A program made the position numbers and the translations under genes. DNA of 64,000 bases, from contig JANQKP010000003.1 of the NCBI GenBank assembly GCA_028281045.1, positions 1 to 64,000 on the forward strand, written 5' to 3'. The stretch is from Candidatus Altimarinota bacterium (GTDB taxonomy: Bacteria; Patescibacteriota; Gracilibacteria; UM-FILTER-43-11). The notes under the pieces are model-generated. The model was not told the origin of the DNA. It saw only the letters and a program-made list of their open reading frames with translations, and did not search any database. Shown here in pieces: positions 26,372-36,621 of the stretch. Numbering within the stretch: position 1 is the stretch's first letter; every line of letters begins with the position of its first letter.

Positions 26372-27758
26372 GGTTTGCAGACCCCTGAGTAGCCCCCATC
26401 ACTTGCCCTACTAGAGCTCCAATCGCTCTTTCGTTTCCGCCTTTATAGTCTGAAACGATTTTTTCGTTGCGATCCACCACTTCTTGAACGATTTTTTCTA
26501 GTTCTCCAGAGTCACTCATCACTTTAAGCCCTTTTTCTTCAACCACTTTTTCTGGGTCCAAGTCTCCGTTATACACTTCTTCGAAGATGTCTTTAGCAAT
26601 CTTGTTCGAAATGGTGCCTTCTTCAATGAGTTTCACGAGTTTTCCAAGGTTTTCGGCAGACAGTTTACTCTCGCTCGCTTCAATACTTGCCTCTTTCCAA
26701 ACGGCGGTGAGCTCACTTAAGATCCAGTTGGCGGTTTTCTTTGCATCCCCCGCTATAGCTAGGGCCGTTTCAAAGTATTTCGCTAGGTCTGAAGCAGCAG
26801 CCAGTTGGCTCGCAATCTCAGAGCTAAGCCCAAGCTCTTCTTGGTAGCGCTTGGCTTTAACCTCAGGCAGTTCTGGAAGCTCATCTTTGAGCTTCTGAAT
26901 CATTTCTTTGGTGATCAGAAGCGGTGGAATATCTGGCTCTGGGAAGTATCTGTAGTCCGCGGCCACCTCCTTGCTTCTTTGGCTTACGGTGATTTCTTTG
27001 TCATCGTCCCATCCACGGGTTTCTTGCACTACGGTTCCGCCTTCACTTAGAATTTCTGTCTGTCTTTTAATCTCATACTCAGCGGCTTTTTCTAGGCTAC
27101 GGAATGAGTTTAAGTTTTTTACCTCAGCGCGAATCCCAAACTCTTCTTGCCCTTTAGGGCGAAGAGAAATATTGAGATCGAAACGCATTTGTCCGCGTTC
27201 CATATTGGCATCTGAAGCGTCTACATAGCGTACGATTTTTTGAATTTGGCGAGCATACTGACTTGCCTCTTCTACACTGCGGATATCGGCTTCTGAAACG
27301 ATTTCAACCAGCGGTGTTCCCGCGCGGTTGTAATCCACAAGGGTTCCCCCTGCGGTATGCGTGAGTTTTCCGGCATCGTTTTCAATGTGAATACGGTTCA
27401 CGCGAATGTCTTTATTCGTTCCATCTTCTAGAGAAATGTTTACTACCCCCTCTTCTACTACAGGAATATCAAATTGAGTGATTTGATACCCCATCGGAAG
27501 ATCTGGGTAGAAATACGATTTACGATCGAATTTATTGAATTCATTCACGCGGCACCCCATAGCAAGCCCAGCCTTAATGGCTTTACTTACACATTCTTTA
27601 TTGGTCAGTGGCAATGCCCCTGGATTCCCCATACAAATCATACAAGTATGAGCGTTGGGCTCTTCATTGAAAATATCGTTACTACAACGACAGAAAAGCT
27701 TCGTTTTTGAATTGATCCGGGCATGTATTTCAAGTCCAATGACGACTTCGTATTCCAT
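26331..27758 (-). CDS. gatB: Asp-tRNA(Asn)/Glu-tRNA(Gln) amidotransferase subunit B
   Basis: YEVVIGLEIHARINSKTKLFCRCSN, FDRKSYFYPDLPMGYQITQ, NPKMVNEILRKLLG. Confidence 0.96.
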   Translation of the reverse strand: MEYEVVIGLEIHARINSKTKLFCRCSNDIFNEEPNAHTCMICMGNPGALPLTNKECVSKAIKAGLAMGCRVNEFNKFDRKSYFYPDLPMGYQITQFDIPVVEEGVVNISLEDGTNKDIRVNRIHIENDAGKLTHTAGGTLVDYNRAGTPLVEIVSEADIRSVEEASQYARQIQKIVRYVDASDANMERGQMRFDLNISLRPKGQEEFGIRAEVKNLNSFRSLEKAAEYEIKRQTEILSEGGTVVQETRGWDDDKEITVSQRSKEVAADYRYFPEPDIPPLLITKEMIQKLKDELPELPEVKAKRYQEELGLSSEIASQLAAASDLAKYFETALAIAGDAKKTANWILSELTAVWKEASIEASESKLSAENLGKLVKLIEEGTISNKIAKDIFEEVYNGDLDPEKVVEEKGLKVMSDSGELEKIVQEVVDRNEKIVSDYKGGNERAIGALVGQVMGATQGSANPKMVNEILRKLLG

Positions 27759-27829
27759 TTTTCGTGAAGTAAAAAACCAGGGCTATTTTACATGAAAAAA
27801 TAGACTTTCCAAGTTTTTACGACTATATA

Positions 27830-27858
27830 TTGACAAAATTAATTAAAAAGTGTATAAA
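27830..27858 (+). promoter_or_regulatory. Consensus-like promoter of the transglutaminase pair
   Basis: TTGACA-17 nt-TATAAA. Confidence 0.65.
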
Positions 27859-27879
27859 TATAATCTTAATATAAAGTTT

Positions 27880-30078
27880 ATGCCCTCTAAAAGATCTAAA
27901 AATTTAGAGACGCCCCGCCTATCTTTTAAAAATGTTGCGCCTGGAACCTTGTTTCAGCGCGCTTTAAGTAGCTTAATTCCCTCGAGTAGAGCGAAAATGT
28001 CTATACTTATGGCAGGGGCCGCAGCGCTTACTGCGATATTTGCTGCAAAGCATGCAAACGCTTTTGACCTTGCAATGGCCCTAGATTTGCCAGCAGATAC
28101 TGAGCAAAGAAGAAAGAAAATGGATCCTGAGGCATTTGAAAGATACTTAGATGAAATTCTAGCGGAAGAGTTCTGTAATGATCCTGACGCGCTAATGAAG
28201 CACATTCAACAATTTGATGCTGCTAACCCTGAGGAGTTTACGCACACCACAAAGCCAGAAGGCGCTGAAGGGATTTGGTGTATTGATCTTTTAGATGAAG
28301 AGCAAAAAGCCCAGATTAGAGATTTTATTGCTGAGGCCAAAGGAGAGACTGAGCCAGAGGAAGAGGAAGAAGTAGTGGTTGCAGCCCCTATTACAGAAGA
28401 AGTGGTTATAGAGCCAAATAAGGATGTTGGAATAATTGATAAAGTTACTCCCCAAGAAGAAGCGGGAGTAAAAGTTGCAGTTTTAGAAGATAAGCCCGAG
28501 GAGGAAGATGAAGCTGAGCCAGAAGAAGAGGAAGTTAATGTTATCGTTCCTGAGCCCAAGCCTAAACCAGGTGAAAAAGTAATCACCTATGAAGACATGC
28601 AAAACAGCAAGCCTCCTTATAGGCCTCCTGCCCCTGGTCAGATGCAAAAACATAGACCAGGTATGCACGATGGTGATGGTAATGGAGGAGAAAATGGAGA
28701 GGGAGGTAATGGTGAAGGAGATGATCAGGAATCACTGCCAACATTTACGATCATTCCAGCGCTTCCAGGATATTACTCTGCAGATGATTTTGAAGAATTC
28801 GATCCAAATACTTTAGAGTGGATCAACAGATCAAAACCCCTTACCGGTTTTGGTAATTCGTGGAATCAGGAGGATAAAAAATACCTCATAACGGGGCGCA
28901 TAAAAGCGTTTAGAAGATCGCCTTTGCCACTTCCAGAAGGGCATGAACCTGAAAGAAGGGCTAAAGGGCTTAGTCTAGCTAGCGTACATAGAAACGGTAA
29001 ATTAGTAACAGAAAAAGATGTGCTTTCGGATGGAGCTTACTTGCTCAACAATAAGCTAGTGGTAGACCAGGATTTTTCTATATCTTTCTGGAAAAGAAGA
29101 ACTCCTGAATATCAACCTAGAATTGTGGGAGGAAGGCTGGAAATGCTCACCCATGTTGGAAATATTCGTTTTTCTGAGCAAACTCTTGAATTCATTGATT
29201 CCATTGCAAGCCTAAGCCCCAAAGAAAAGGCAGAGGCTATTGTAGATTATCTTCTAAATACTGTTGGAATCAGATATAGCACCAAAAGAAAGCATGACCC
29301 TATTAATCATATTGATGACCTTAGAGACTATTTCTTACATCTGGAAAGCCCAGAAGGTAGAAAGGGAGATTGTGATGTAGTGAATGCTTTTGTATCCCTC
29401 CTTCTTCGCAAAGCAGGAGTACCTTCTAAATTGCAAGCAGGTGGTGTAGGAGTACAGAAAAATGGAGTCACTAACCTTGATATTAATCATGCCTGGACAG
29501 AATTTTGGAATGGTGAAAAATGGGTAGCCATTGATGGTACTCCATACATTTTATACGAAGATCCAGAAGTGATTGCAAATAGAGCGTTTAGAGAATCTTT
29601 GAGAGATGGAACTTACGCCGGACCTGGAGCTCATTCAGACCCTCGCTTTTACAAGCTATGGGAAGACAGACTTCCGCTTAGAACATATATTCATATTTTA
29701 GGCATGGAAGATGAAGATTATAGACGTATTTTCAGAAGCACTGGAACAGCGAACACACCCTTTGGCAAAATAGATCCATCATGTAAAGGAGTGACGATAA
29801 ATGGAGGACGATGCCTAAACTTTAAGGATATTATGGTGGCTCTTCAATACTTTAGAGAAGACCTAGAATCAGAAGCCAAGCATCTCAATTGGGACAGTGG
29901 CTATGTATTTGTTAAAGGACATCTCATAGATGAATATAGCTTCCATGCTTTCAGAAAAACAATCCCAGCACTAAAAAGTCGTTATTCACAATGGACTCCA
30001 GAGCTTCTTAGAGAAATATTTGATGCTTCCGGAATGGATATGGACGAAGCCCTGGCCTTCTTAGATGGAATAAGTTAA
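27880..30078 (+). CDS. Secreted transglutaminase-like protein
   Basis: GDCDVVNAFVSLLLRKAGVPSKL...NHAWTEFWNGEKWVAIDGTPY. Start placed at ATG 27880 because the track start (27850) lies in the promoter. Confidence 0.85.
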   Translation: MPSKRSKNLETPRLSFKNVAPGTLFQRALSSLIPSSRAKMSILMAGAAALTAIFAAKHANAFDLAMALDLPADTEQRRKKMDPEAFERYLDEILAEEFCNDPDALMKHIQQFDAANPEEFTHTTKPEGAEGIWCIDLLDEEQKAQIRDFIAEAKGETEPEEEEEVVVAAPITEEVVIEPNKDVGIIDKVTPQEEAGVKVAVLEDKPEEEDEAEPEEEEVNVIVPEPKPKPGEKVITYEDMQNSKPPYRPPAPGQMQKHRPGMHDGDGNGGENGEGGNGEGDDQESLPTFTIIPALPGYYSADDFEEFDPNTLEWINRSKPLTGFGNSWNQEDKKYLITGRIKAFRRSPLPLPEGHEPERRAKGLSLASVHRNGKLVTEKDVLSDGAYLLNNKLVVDQDFSISFWKRRTPEYQPRIVGGRLEMLTHVGNIRFSEQTLEFIDSIASLSPKEKAEAIVDYLLNTVGIRYSTKRKHDPINHIDDLRDYFLHLESPEGRKGDCDVVNAFVSLLLRKAGVPSKLQAGGVGVQKNGVTNLDINHAWTEFWNGEKWVAIDGTPYILYEDPEVIANRAFRESLRDGTYAGPGAHSDPRFYKLWEDRLPLRTYIHILGMEDEDYRRIFRSTGTANTPFGKIDPSCKGVTINGGRCLNFKDIMVALQYFREDLESEAKHLNWDSGYVFVKGHLIDEYSFHAFRKTIPALKSRYSQWTPELLREIFDASGMDMDEALAFLDGIS

Positions 30079-30106
30079 CAGAATTAGCTAAAAAGTTTAT
30101 ACCCTC

Positions 30107-33100
30107 ATGCCCTACAAGAATAACCCGCGTCAAACTCATAGGCCCCATCTCTCTAGCAGAACTAAGCCGTCAAAAAGCCAGTCTGTAAGAGATAATCGTG
30201 AAGCGCTCATGCTACGTTTGCAGCAAGCAGAAGCTGCGAAATTCACACCTCCTAGAAGGCCAATTCCATTGAATGCGGCCTCTAACAGAGCTGTGAGATT
30301 ATCTAGAAGTAGATACCTTAGTTTATTTACGGCTTGTTCAATATTGAGCTCTAGCTTAAGTCCCCTGCCTGCTTACGCCAATGATCAACAAGAAGGCGTG
30401 GCCGTTGCTCTTATTGACCAAGAAAAACTTCCTAAGTCTCCCAAAAAGAATCCCGAGGAAACCTCTATGCTCATTAGACCTGTATTAGGGGGAAGCACTA
30501 AGGATGTTGTGGACGATATATGGGAAGATCAGCTCAGACAGTGGGAAGAGGGTGAAGGCAATAGAGATGAATGGATTGATAAAGATTTTGAACTCCCTTC
30601 TAATACAGGGGGTGTTGGTTTTGACGCCTCAGACTTTATTGGGGATATCGATGAAAGCCTGGACGTTGAATACACCATTGGAAACCCTGAAAGACTAGTT
30701 ATGGATCCTGAGATTGTCTCTATTCCTTATGATGAAATCATGGGGAAAAGAGTGAGTGAGATTAAAGGTGAAATCCCAGGAGGTCTAAGGCCTATGACCA
30801 TCACAGAAATGATTGCCTTTGCTGAAAGAAATCCAAAGGCCGCCAAGAAGCTATTTAAAAATGGTCCTGTGTGGGTTTTAGGAGGTCTTTTCAGAAGAGA
30901 ATGGAAGCCAGAGGGCGCAGAGCTAACGGCAGCCCTATTCTCTGATTTAAATGATGTCGAGCGCATCTCTGGAGAAGACAAAAGACTTATTAAACTTACT
31001 TTTGCAGACAATAGAATTTGGATCCATCGCCTGGGACTTCCTTCACCTGAAATGTATGACCTGGCCTACAAAAATGATCCTCGATTCGATTACCTGAAAG
31101 ACTTTAATTTTGCAGTGGCTCGCGAAGCGACTAAGAAAGATATTCGTCGCTTCCACCTCAAGCAAAAATGGTGGCTTACGCCTTTTGCTCCACTGGCTAT
31201 ACCTTATGGAATATATTTGGGTATTAAAAAAATTAATTTCAATTTCGGGGAGCGCAAGAAAAGAAGAAGAGGCTATGTTGATTACGAGTGGAACAAAGAC
31301 GGTGAGTTCGATATGTTCAGCTGTCCTCCTGACGCAGACTTCATATGTATAGATCCAAGTGACTATGCGGGGCTAGACTTTAGCCTACCTATTTACCCTG
31401 ACCCGGGTGAAACAGACTCAGGAACCTTTGGTCTTCATCCTGACCACTATGACCTGGGCAGCATAAGAGAACTTGAAGAAGCTGAGGCTGGAGAAATAGT
31501 TCCAAATTCAGAATCTGAAGAAGCCGATGGCAATCAAGGAGAGCTTCCTGATGGGAACAGTGCAGACATTGAAAATAATGAGGAAGCCGGTGAAGACGGA
31601 GTACAGCTAACTGGTGGAGATAGCGAAAGCGGTGAAGGGGGTAGAATCGGTATGAGTGATGAAGATGAGGTAAACAGCCTTCTTCAAGAAATGGAAGCGC
31701 TTCTAAGTGGAAGTGGAGATAGTGGTGTAGACACCGCCTCTCCTGGTGGAGCTCCAAATCATCCTCCTACGAGCTTTAGTAGAACCAGTAGCCCTCGCAT
31801 GAGCGAGCCAGACCAAGGATGGGAACATAATGAGAAAATGAAAAGAGCTCATTACATTATTACTCCCCCCCTACCTGGTTATTATGCGGGAACGGCTTAT
31901 GACACGTTCGATTCAGGGAGTCTCACGTGGGAATATGATCCTCAGTTTGCCACAAGAGCCACCGAGACTTTTTCAGGATTTTACATGCATGACATCACAG
32001 GTTCTGTAAAAGCCAACGACACCATTAATATTTTCCTTCCTCATGGCTATGCTCCTACCAAGCAAAGCATACCAAGTGGAATGGAGATATTAGAAGATCC
32101 TAATGTTCCTGGAACGTTCTATCTGAAGAACAATAACGATCATGAACTATACTTCGACTTACATTTCGGAAGACCCGTGAGCACCCCAGAAGAAGAAGCT
32201 GCTTTAAATCAAAGAATCAAAGAGGGGCTAGATATGGAGAAGCTAACCGAAACGGGTGGCATTAACTTCTCAGAAGCCACCACTCAGTTCATAAATGGAC
32301 TAGAGGGCATGGACAACGCCCAAAAAGCTTTAGCGCTTCTAGATTACAATTTTAATATTGTGAAATTAAGGTACAGCACCAAGGCGGCTCACGATCCTAT
32401 TAACTACATTGAAAATCCAGAAGACTACTTTGTCTTCCTGGAAAAAAGTAAACTTGCAGATTGTGATGTGGCTAACACAGACCTAGTACTAAAACTTAGA
32501 AAAGCGGGAGTGCCCGCACGTCATAGAGTAGGATACCTAGCCGAAAACAGTGGTAGCAAAACCATTTTATCTCCTCCAATGCATGCCTGGACCGAGTTCT
32601 GGGATGGTGAAAAATGGCAGACTATAGACGGTACTCCAACAGTTTCTGGGCAACCAAATGAATTCCTTGAAGCCTTTCTAAAAGAAAGAGAAGCTGAGAA
32701 GCAAGAAAAATTAGACCTGCTTAAAGAAGAAGTGAATGAAGGAGAAAACGGAGAAGATTCTGAAGAAGAAAGACAGGCCGAAGAGATGCAAGAGATATTC
32801 GGAGACGACGAAGATGGAGGGCTACAGCTAGACACCATGTTCATCCCTAATGAAAATATTCTGTTCCTTATTAAGCATTTCAGAAAGCAGCTGGATACAG
32901 ATAAGAAGTTTGCCAGATTACCACTTACAAAAGAGCATGTGGCTGTGATTCAAGAGTCCCTACTTGATCCAAAAGATCTAGGGAAATGGGGGGCAGATGG
33001 AATCATAGGTCCATTCACCCGAAGAGCCATTGTAAGGCTACAAAAAGAACTTGGATTTGAAAAAAGATGGCAAGACGGAATCTTTGGCCTTGGAACGCTA

Positions 33101-33190
33101 CGTTATGTGATTGAAAGAGCTGGAGTAAACCTTGAAGAAGCCTACGAATATCTAGATTCACAGAGCGAAGGAACTGAAGAAACGCATTAA
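30107..33190 (+). CDS. Secreted transglutaminase-like protein with C-terminal peptidoglycan-binding-like domain; paralog of the upstream gene
   Basis: LADCDVANTDLVLKLRKAGVPARHRVGY...MHAWTEFWDGEKWQTIDGTP; WGADGIIGPFTRRAIVRLQKELGF. Confidence 0.87.
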   Translation: MPYKNNPRQTHRPHLSSRTKPSKSQSVRDNREALMLRLQQAEAAKFTPPRRPIPLNAASNRAVRLSRSRYLSLFTACSILSSSLSPLPAYANDQQEGVAVALIDQEKLPKSPKKNPEETSMLIRPVLGGSTKDVVDDIWEDQLRQWEEGEGNRDEWIDKDFELPSNTGGVGFDASDFIGDIDESLDVEYTIGNPERLVMDPEIVSIPYDEIMGKRVSEIKGEIPGGLRPMTITEMIAFAERNPKAAKKLFKNGPVWVLGGLFRREWKPEGAELTAALFSDLNDVERISGEDKRLIKLTFADNRIWIHRLGLPSPEMYDLAYKNDPRFDYLKDFNFAVAREATKKDIRRFHLKQKWWLTPFAPLAIPYGIYLGIKKINFNFGERKKRRRGYVDYEWNKDGEFDMFSCPPDADFICIDPSDYAGLDFSLPIYPDPGETDSGTFGLHPDHYDLGSIRELEEAEAGEIVPNSESEEADGNQGELPDGNSADIENNEEAGEDGVQLTGGDSESGEGGRIGMSDEDEVNSLLQEMEALLSGSGDSGVDTASPGGAPNHPPTSFSRTSSPRMSEPDQGWEHNEKMKRAHYIITPPLPGYYAGTAYDTFDSGSLTWEYDPQFATRATETFSGFYMHDITGSVKANDTINIFLPHGYAPTKQSIPSGMEILEDPNVPGTFYLKNNNDHELYFDLHFGRPVSTPEEEAALNQRIKEGLDMEKLTETGGINFSEATTQFINGLEGMDNAQKALALLDYNFNIVKLRYSTKAAHDPINYIENPEDYFVFLEKSKLADCDVANTDLVLKLRKAGVPARHRVGYLAENSGSKTILSPPMHAWTEFWDGEKWQTIDGTPTVSGQPNEFLEAFLKEREAEKQEKLDLLKEEVNEGENGEDSEEERQAEEMQEIFGDDEDGGLQLDTMFIPNENILFLIKHFRKQLDTDKKFARLPLTKEHVAVIQESLLDPKDLGKWGADGIIGPFTRRAIVRLQKELGFEKRWQDGIFGLGTLRYVIERAGVNLEEAYEYLDSQSEGTEETH

Positions 33191-33780
33191 GATTCCTTGT
33201 GTAAATCAAGCACGTTTAAGTACTTAAACATGGCTTCGATCGTAGAGTTATTCTGCACAATAAAATCGGGGTTTTTGGGTTCCCTTTGAAGCGCAACGCG
33301 CATGTCGTATACCTCAGGCGGTATACCGTCTTTTTTTATGGCGCGGGCGCGGCACACCTGCGGATCGGCTTGAATGAGCATGATTTTATCGCAGTATTCT
33401 TTCATTTCTAGCTGCTGATGCAGCGCGGCTACAACCACAATATCGGTTTGCCTACGATAGTGCCTATGAATCACCTCTTTAATGTGGCGAATTAACGCCG
33501 GATGCATGATGGCATCCAGCTTTTTAAGAGCTTTGCGAGACCCCTCTGGATCCTCTGGATTAAACACAATCTTGCTGAGTTTAACGCGATCTATAATGTC
33601 ACTTTTGGTGAGTATTCCCTCCCCAAATTCTTCCACCACTTCTTTCCACACATGGGTATAAGGTCTATACAAAAGATGAGCGAGCTCATCGACATCAATC
33701 ACCTTCCATCGGCGCTGCTCGTAAAAGCGAGCTGCCTCGTTTTTTCCAGAGCCACTGATGCCTGTTATTCCTAGTACCAT
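33187..33780 (-). CDS. coaE: Dephospho-CoA kinase-like P-loop kinase
   Basis: MVLGITGISGSGKNEAARFYEQRRWKVIDVDELAHLLY...IMHPALIRHI. Confidence 0.8.
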   Translation of the reverse strand: MVLGITGISGSGKNEAARFYEQRRWKVIDVDELAHLLYRPYTHVWKEVVEEFGEGILTKSDIIDRVKLSKIVFNPEDPEGSRKALKKLDAIMHPALIRHIKEVIHRHYRRQTDIVVVAALHQQLEMKEYCDKIMLIQADPQVCRARAIKKDGIPPEVYDMRVALQREPKNPDFIVQNNSTIEAMFKYLNVLDLHKES

Positions 33781-34181
33781 TAAAATATTTTTAAGTCCTT
33801 AAAGGCCTGCTTAAAATGCAACATAGAATCTTTGTAAATCTTGTCTGTGATCTTGTAATCGATCTGATGCGCAATGTTGTTTCTTACCTTGTGGGCTTTC
33901 CACACGTTATTCACGTTTTTAAAGCGGGCTCCCGCTTGTTTTAATTTATTTCCAAGACTCCCCTTGTAGCCCATTTTTGTCAGGGCATGATCTAGGAGCT
34001 TATCAGCGTCCATGATGGCATGGCGCTGATCTTTTTGCCGAATGATTGCTTTCCACTTGTCCTGTATTTCTTGAATCACCTTTTCAGGAAGTCTTCTGCG
34101 ACTACGTTTGTATACGACGTAACCAACGATCAAGATATCCACAAGGATGAAAATCAGAACAATCTGAAGTAAAAGTTTCAT
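33780..34181 (-). CDS. Hypothetical protein with N-terminal TM
   Basis: TAATG overlap with coaE; hydrophobic N-terminus. Confidence 0.6.
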   Translation of the reverse strand: MKLLLQIVLIFILVDILIVGYVVYKRSRRRLPEKVIQEIQDKWKAIIRQKDQRHAIMDADKLLDHALTKMGYKGSLGNKLKQAGARFKNVNNVWKAHKVRNNIAHQIDYKITDKIYKDSMLHFKQAFKDLKIF

Positions 34182-34242
34182 TGATGTATTTTTGTTTTTG
34201 TTTTGCCCTTTTTGGGCCTAGAAAATTTAGGAAATAAATTTT

Positions 34243-34815
34243 TTATTTTTGGCGTAAGTGATGAGCCACCAGGTCTGATAGTAAGGCCTTAAGACCTGTG
34301 GCGTCTTGAAAGTTTTTCGAAGACAGAACTTCTTCTTGGAGTTTAGCGAGCATCAGTTCTGCTTTTTTTGGATTTTTAGCATGTTGCATCACGGCGTTGT
34401 TTCCCGAAACCACGTTCAGGCTAATGTTTCCATAGCGCAGTACAGTAGGCCAAAAGCCTTTGATTTCATAGGTCAGCCCTTCAATGGTCTGATAATCCAC
34501 GCGCGTTGAAGCGTTGTGGAAGAATCCATTCCATTCCACCGCCATAAGGCTCATGGTGGTCAGCAGCCAAGCGTCAGAGTACCAATCGAAGTATTCGTAT
34601 AGGAGGAGTATGGTAGCCAGTCCAGACCACACGACGGCGATCCAGAAAAAGGCATTTGCATTAAAGCCTATAGCATAGAGGCTCCACGGCACTAAAATCC
34701 CAAAAAACCCTGTAATAATCAGGGGCTTAAGTAAAAACACCCAGTGTTTGTGAATGGCATATAAGATTTTTTCTTCCTTTTCTAAATGTTTGTGAAAAAG
34801 GATTTTGTGTAACAT
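34243..34815 (-). CDS. PH-domain-like (bPH2/YdbT-type) membrane protein
   Basis: Two TM segments followed by a beta-rich region WLLTTMSLMAVEWNGFFHNASTRVDYQTIEGLTYEIKGFWPTVLRYGNISLNVVSG. Confidence 0.6.
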   Translation of the reverse strand: MLHKILFHKHLEKEEKILYAIHKHWVFLLKPLIITGFFGILVPWSLYAIGFNANAFFWIAVVWSGLATILLLYEYFDWYSDAWLLTTMSLMAVEWNGFFHNASTRVDYQTIEGLTYEIKGFWPTVLRYGNISLNVVSGNNAVMQHAKNPKKAELMLAKLQEEVLSSKNFQDATGLKALLSDLVAHHLRQK

Positions 34816-34935
34816 TTTTTTCTTTTGTGTGTTTTTATTTTTGGACCTTTTTGGCCGCCCCCATTATCTCAAAAATAGTTTCACTTGTAAATAGTGGGAA
34901 AAATGTATAATCTCAATTAGCCTTAAACAGAAATA

Positions 34936-35898
34936 ATGCCTGCTAAGAAGAAAAATCAGAAATCAGCGGAAATAAAAGAGTTTTTCCGCGAATCAGCCCT
35001 TTTTGTGCTGGATATCCTCTACAATGCCGTGATTATTGTGGTGCTTGTAGTACTTATTCGTAGTTTTCTGATTTCTCCATTCCGCGTAGTGGGTTCTTCT
35101 ATGGCAGATACTCTAGCGAGCAATGAGTTTATTCTCATCAACAAGTTGAGCTACCAACTGGGTGAACCAGATCGTGGAGATCCTGTGGTGTTTAGACCAC
35201 CCATCACCAGTAAGTATTCTCATAAGTTCGAAGAACCTGTGATTACCGATGATAACGGGGTGGCTAATTTAGATATTTCAGACCTGGAGACCACGAAAAA
35301 GGTGGTTTATTGTCAGAATAGATTCTTACAAAAACTACCATTCTGTATTAGCCGCATTGAAAGTGGAGATTTAATCTACTTCCGCTCTGCTGCAGGAAGC
35401 GCAGGCAATGTGATTGCCACCGGTTGGGGACAAGCGGCCAAAAGCCTGGTGACCACAGATGATAAGCGCGCCAATACGATTTCTATTTTAGGGCAACCCA
35501 ATACCGCTTACCTGATCCGCATCTATGATGCGGCAGGACCAGAATACTTTGTAAAACGCGTGATTGGAGTGCCTGGAGACACGGTGAAAATAGAAAATGG
35601 ACGCACTTACCTCAAAACCAGTATTGATGAGGAGTTTAAAGAAGTGGATGAATCCGAATATCTGAATACTGAAAATCTAAATCACACCTACTTCTCTCAA
35701 CGAGTAGATACCAACACTTTTGTAGTGCCTGAAGGGCAGTACTTTGTAATGGGAGATAACCGAAATCACAGTAATGATTCTCGCTCTTGGTTCTCTCCTA
35801 TTGATCAGCAACATACCCCATTTGTAGACCGCGATTTCATCGATGGAAAAGTACTGATTGTACTCTGGCCAATTCAAGATTTACGCTTAATCGACTAA
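34936..35898 (+). CDS. lepB: Signal peptidase I
   Basis: FRVVGSSMADTL, YFVKRVIGVPGDTVKI, YFVMGDNRNHSNDSRSW. Confidence 0.94.
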   Translation: MPAKKKNQKSAEIKEFFRESALFVLDILYNAVIIVVLVVLIRSFLISPFRVVGSSMADTLASNEFILINKLSYQLGEPDRGDPVVFRPPITSKYSHKFEEPVITDDNGVANLDISDLETTKKVVYCQNRFLQKLPFCISRIESGDLIYFRSAAGSAGNVIATGWGQAAKSLVTTDDKRANTISILGQPNTAYLIRIYDAAGPEYFVKRVIGVPGDTVKIENGRTYLKTSIDEEFKEVDESEYLNTENLNHTYFSQRVDTNTFVVPEGQYFVMGDNRNHSNDSRSWFSPIDQQHTPFVDRDFIDGKVLIVLWPIQDLRLID

Positions 35899-35983
35899 AG
35901 CCTTTATCTAGCTAAAAAACTTGCCTCTCCCTATTGCTTTTTAGGCCTTTTTTTGGTATAATTATTAGATAATAAATATTGTC

Positions 35984-36568
35984 ATGGAAGATAATCTTAA
36001 TCCACAAATGGCTACCACCACGGTTCCGGAGAGTAATCCTGTCGTTAATTTCGACGCTAACCATCCGGAAGAACACAGCGTGGCAACTAAATCTGAAGCT
36101 TCAAATGAAGCTCCAGTGAAGATTACCCTTATTCTTCCAACGAATGCGTATTTCCTTTCTGGAGTACGTGATTTTACGAAGCAAATTGTAGAAAACATTA
36201 CTGGTTTCTCTGAACAATGGGCTTTCCGTTTCCAATCGGTTGTAGACGAACTTGTAAATAACGCGATTGAATTTGGATCTGCTCCTGGTAAAGATGTAAA
36301 AATCACTTTTGTTTCTGACAAAGGAAAACAAATCGATATCTTCGTAGAAGACACCGGAACAGGACCGAATAAAAAATCTGCAAAAGAAATGATGGAACTG
36401 GTTGAATCTCGTAAATCTATTAATCCTCTAGAAATCACTACCCTTCGTGGTCGTGGGCTGGCTCAAATCGTAGCCAGTTGGACCGATCTACTTGAGTATT
36501 CAGACAATGAACAAGGGGGTCTAACGGCTCATATTGTTAAGAGATTAGATCAAGGAGAACAACAATAA
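35984..36568 (+). CDS. Anti-sigma-factor-type HATPase (SpoIIAB/RsbW-like)
   Basis: VVDELVNNAIEFG, DIFVEDTGTGP, LRGRGLAQI. Confidence 0.85.
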   Translation: MEDNLNPQMATTTVPESNPVVNFDANHPEEHSVATKSEASNEAPVKITLILPTNAYFLSGVRDFTKQIVENITGFSEQWAFRFQSVVDELVNNAIEFGSAPGKDVKITFVSDKGKQIDIFVEDTGTGPNKKSAKEMMELVESRKSINPLEITTLRGRGLAQIVASWTDLLEYSDNEQGGLTAHIVKRLDQGEQQ

Positions 36569-36621
36569 TTTCCCTTTTCTCTGCTTTTAATTTAAAATAA
36601 GACGCAAATAACAAACACAAA

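Noticed and set aside
27850-27879. Track start of the first transglutaminase gene
   Set aside because: It overlaps the -10 element of a TTGACA-17-TATAAA promoter; ATG 27880 is more likely.
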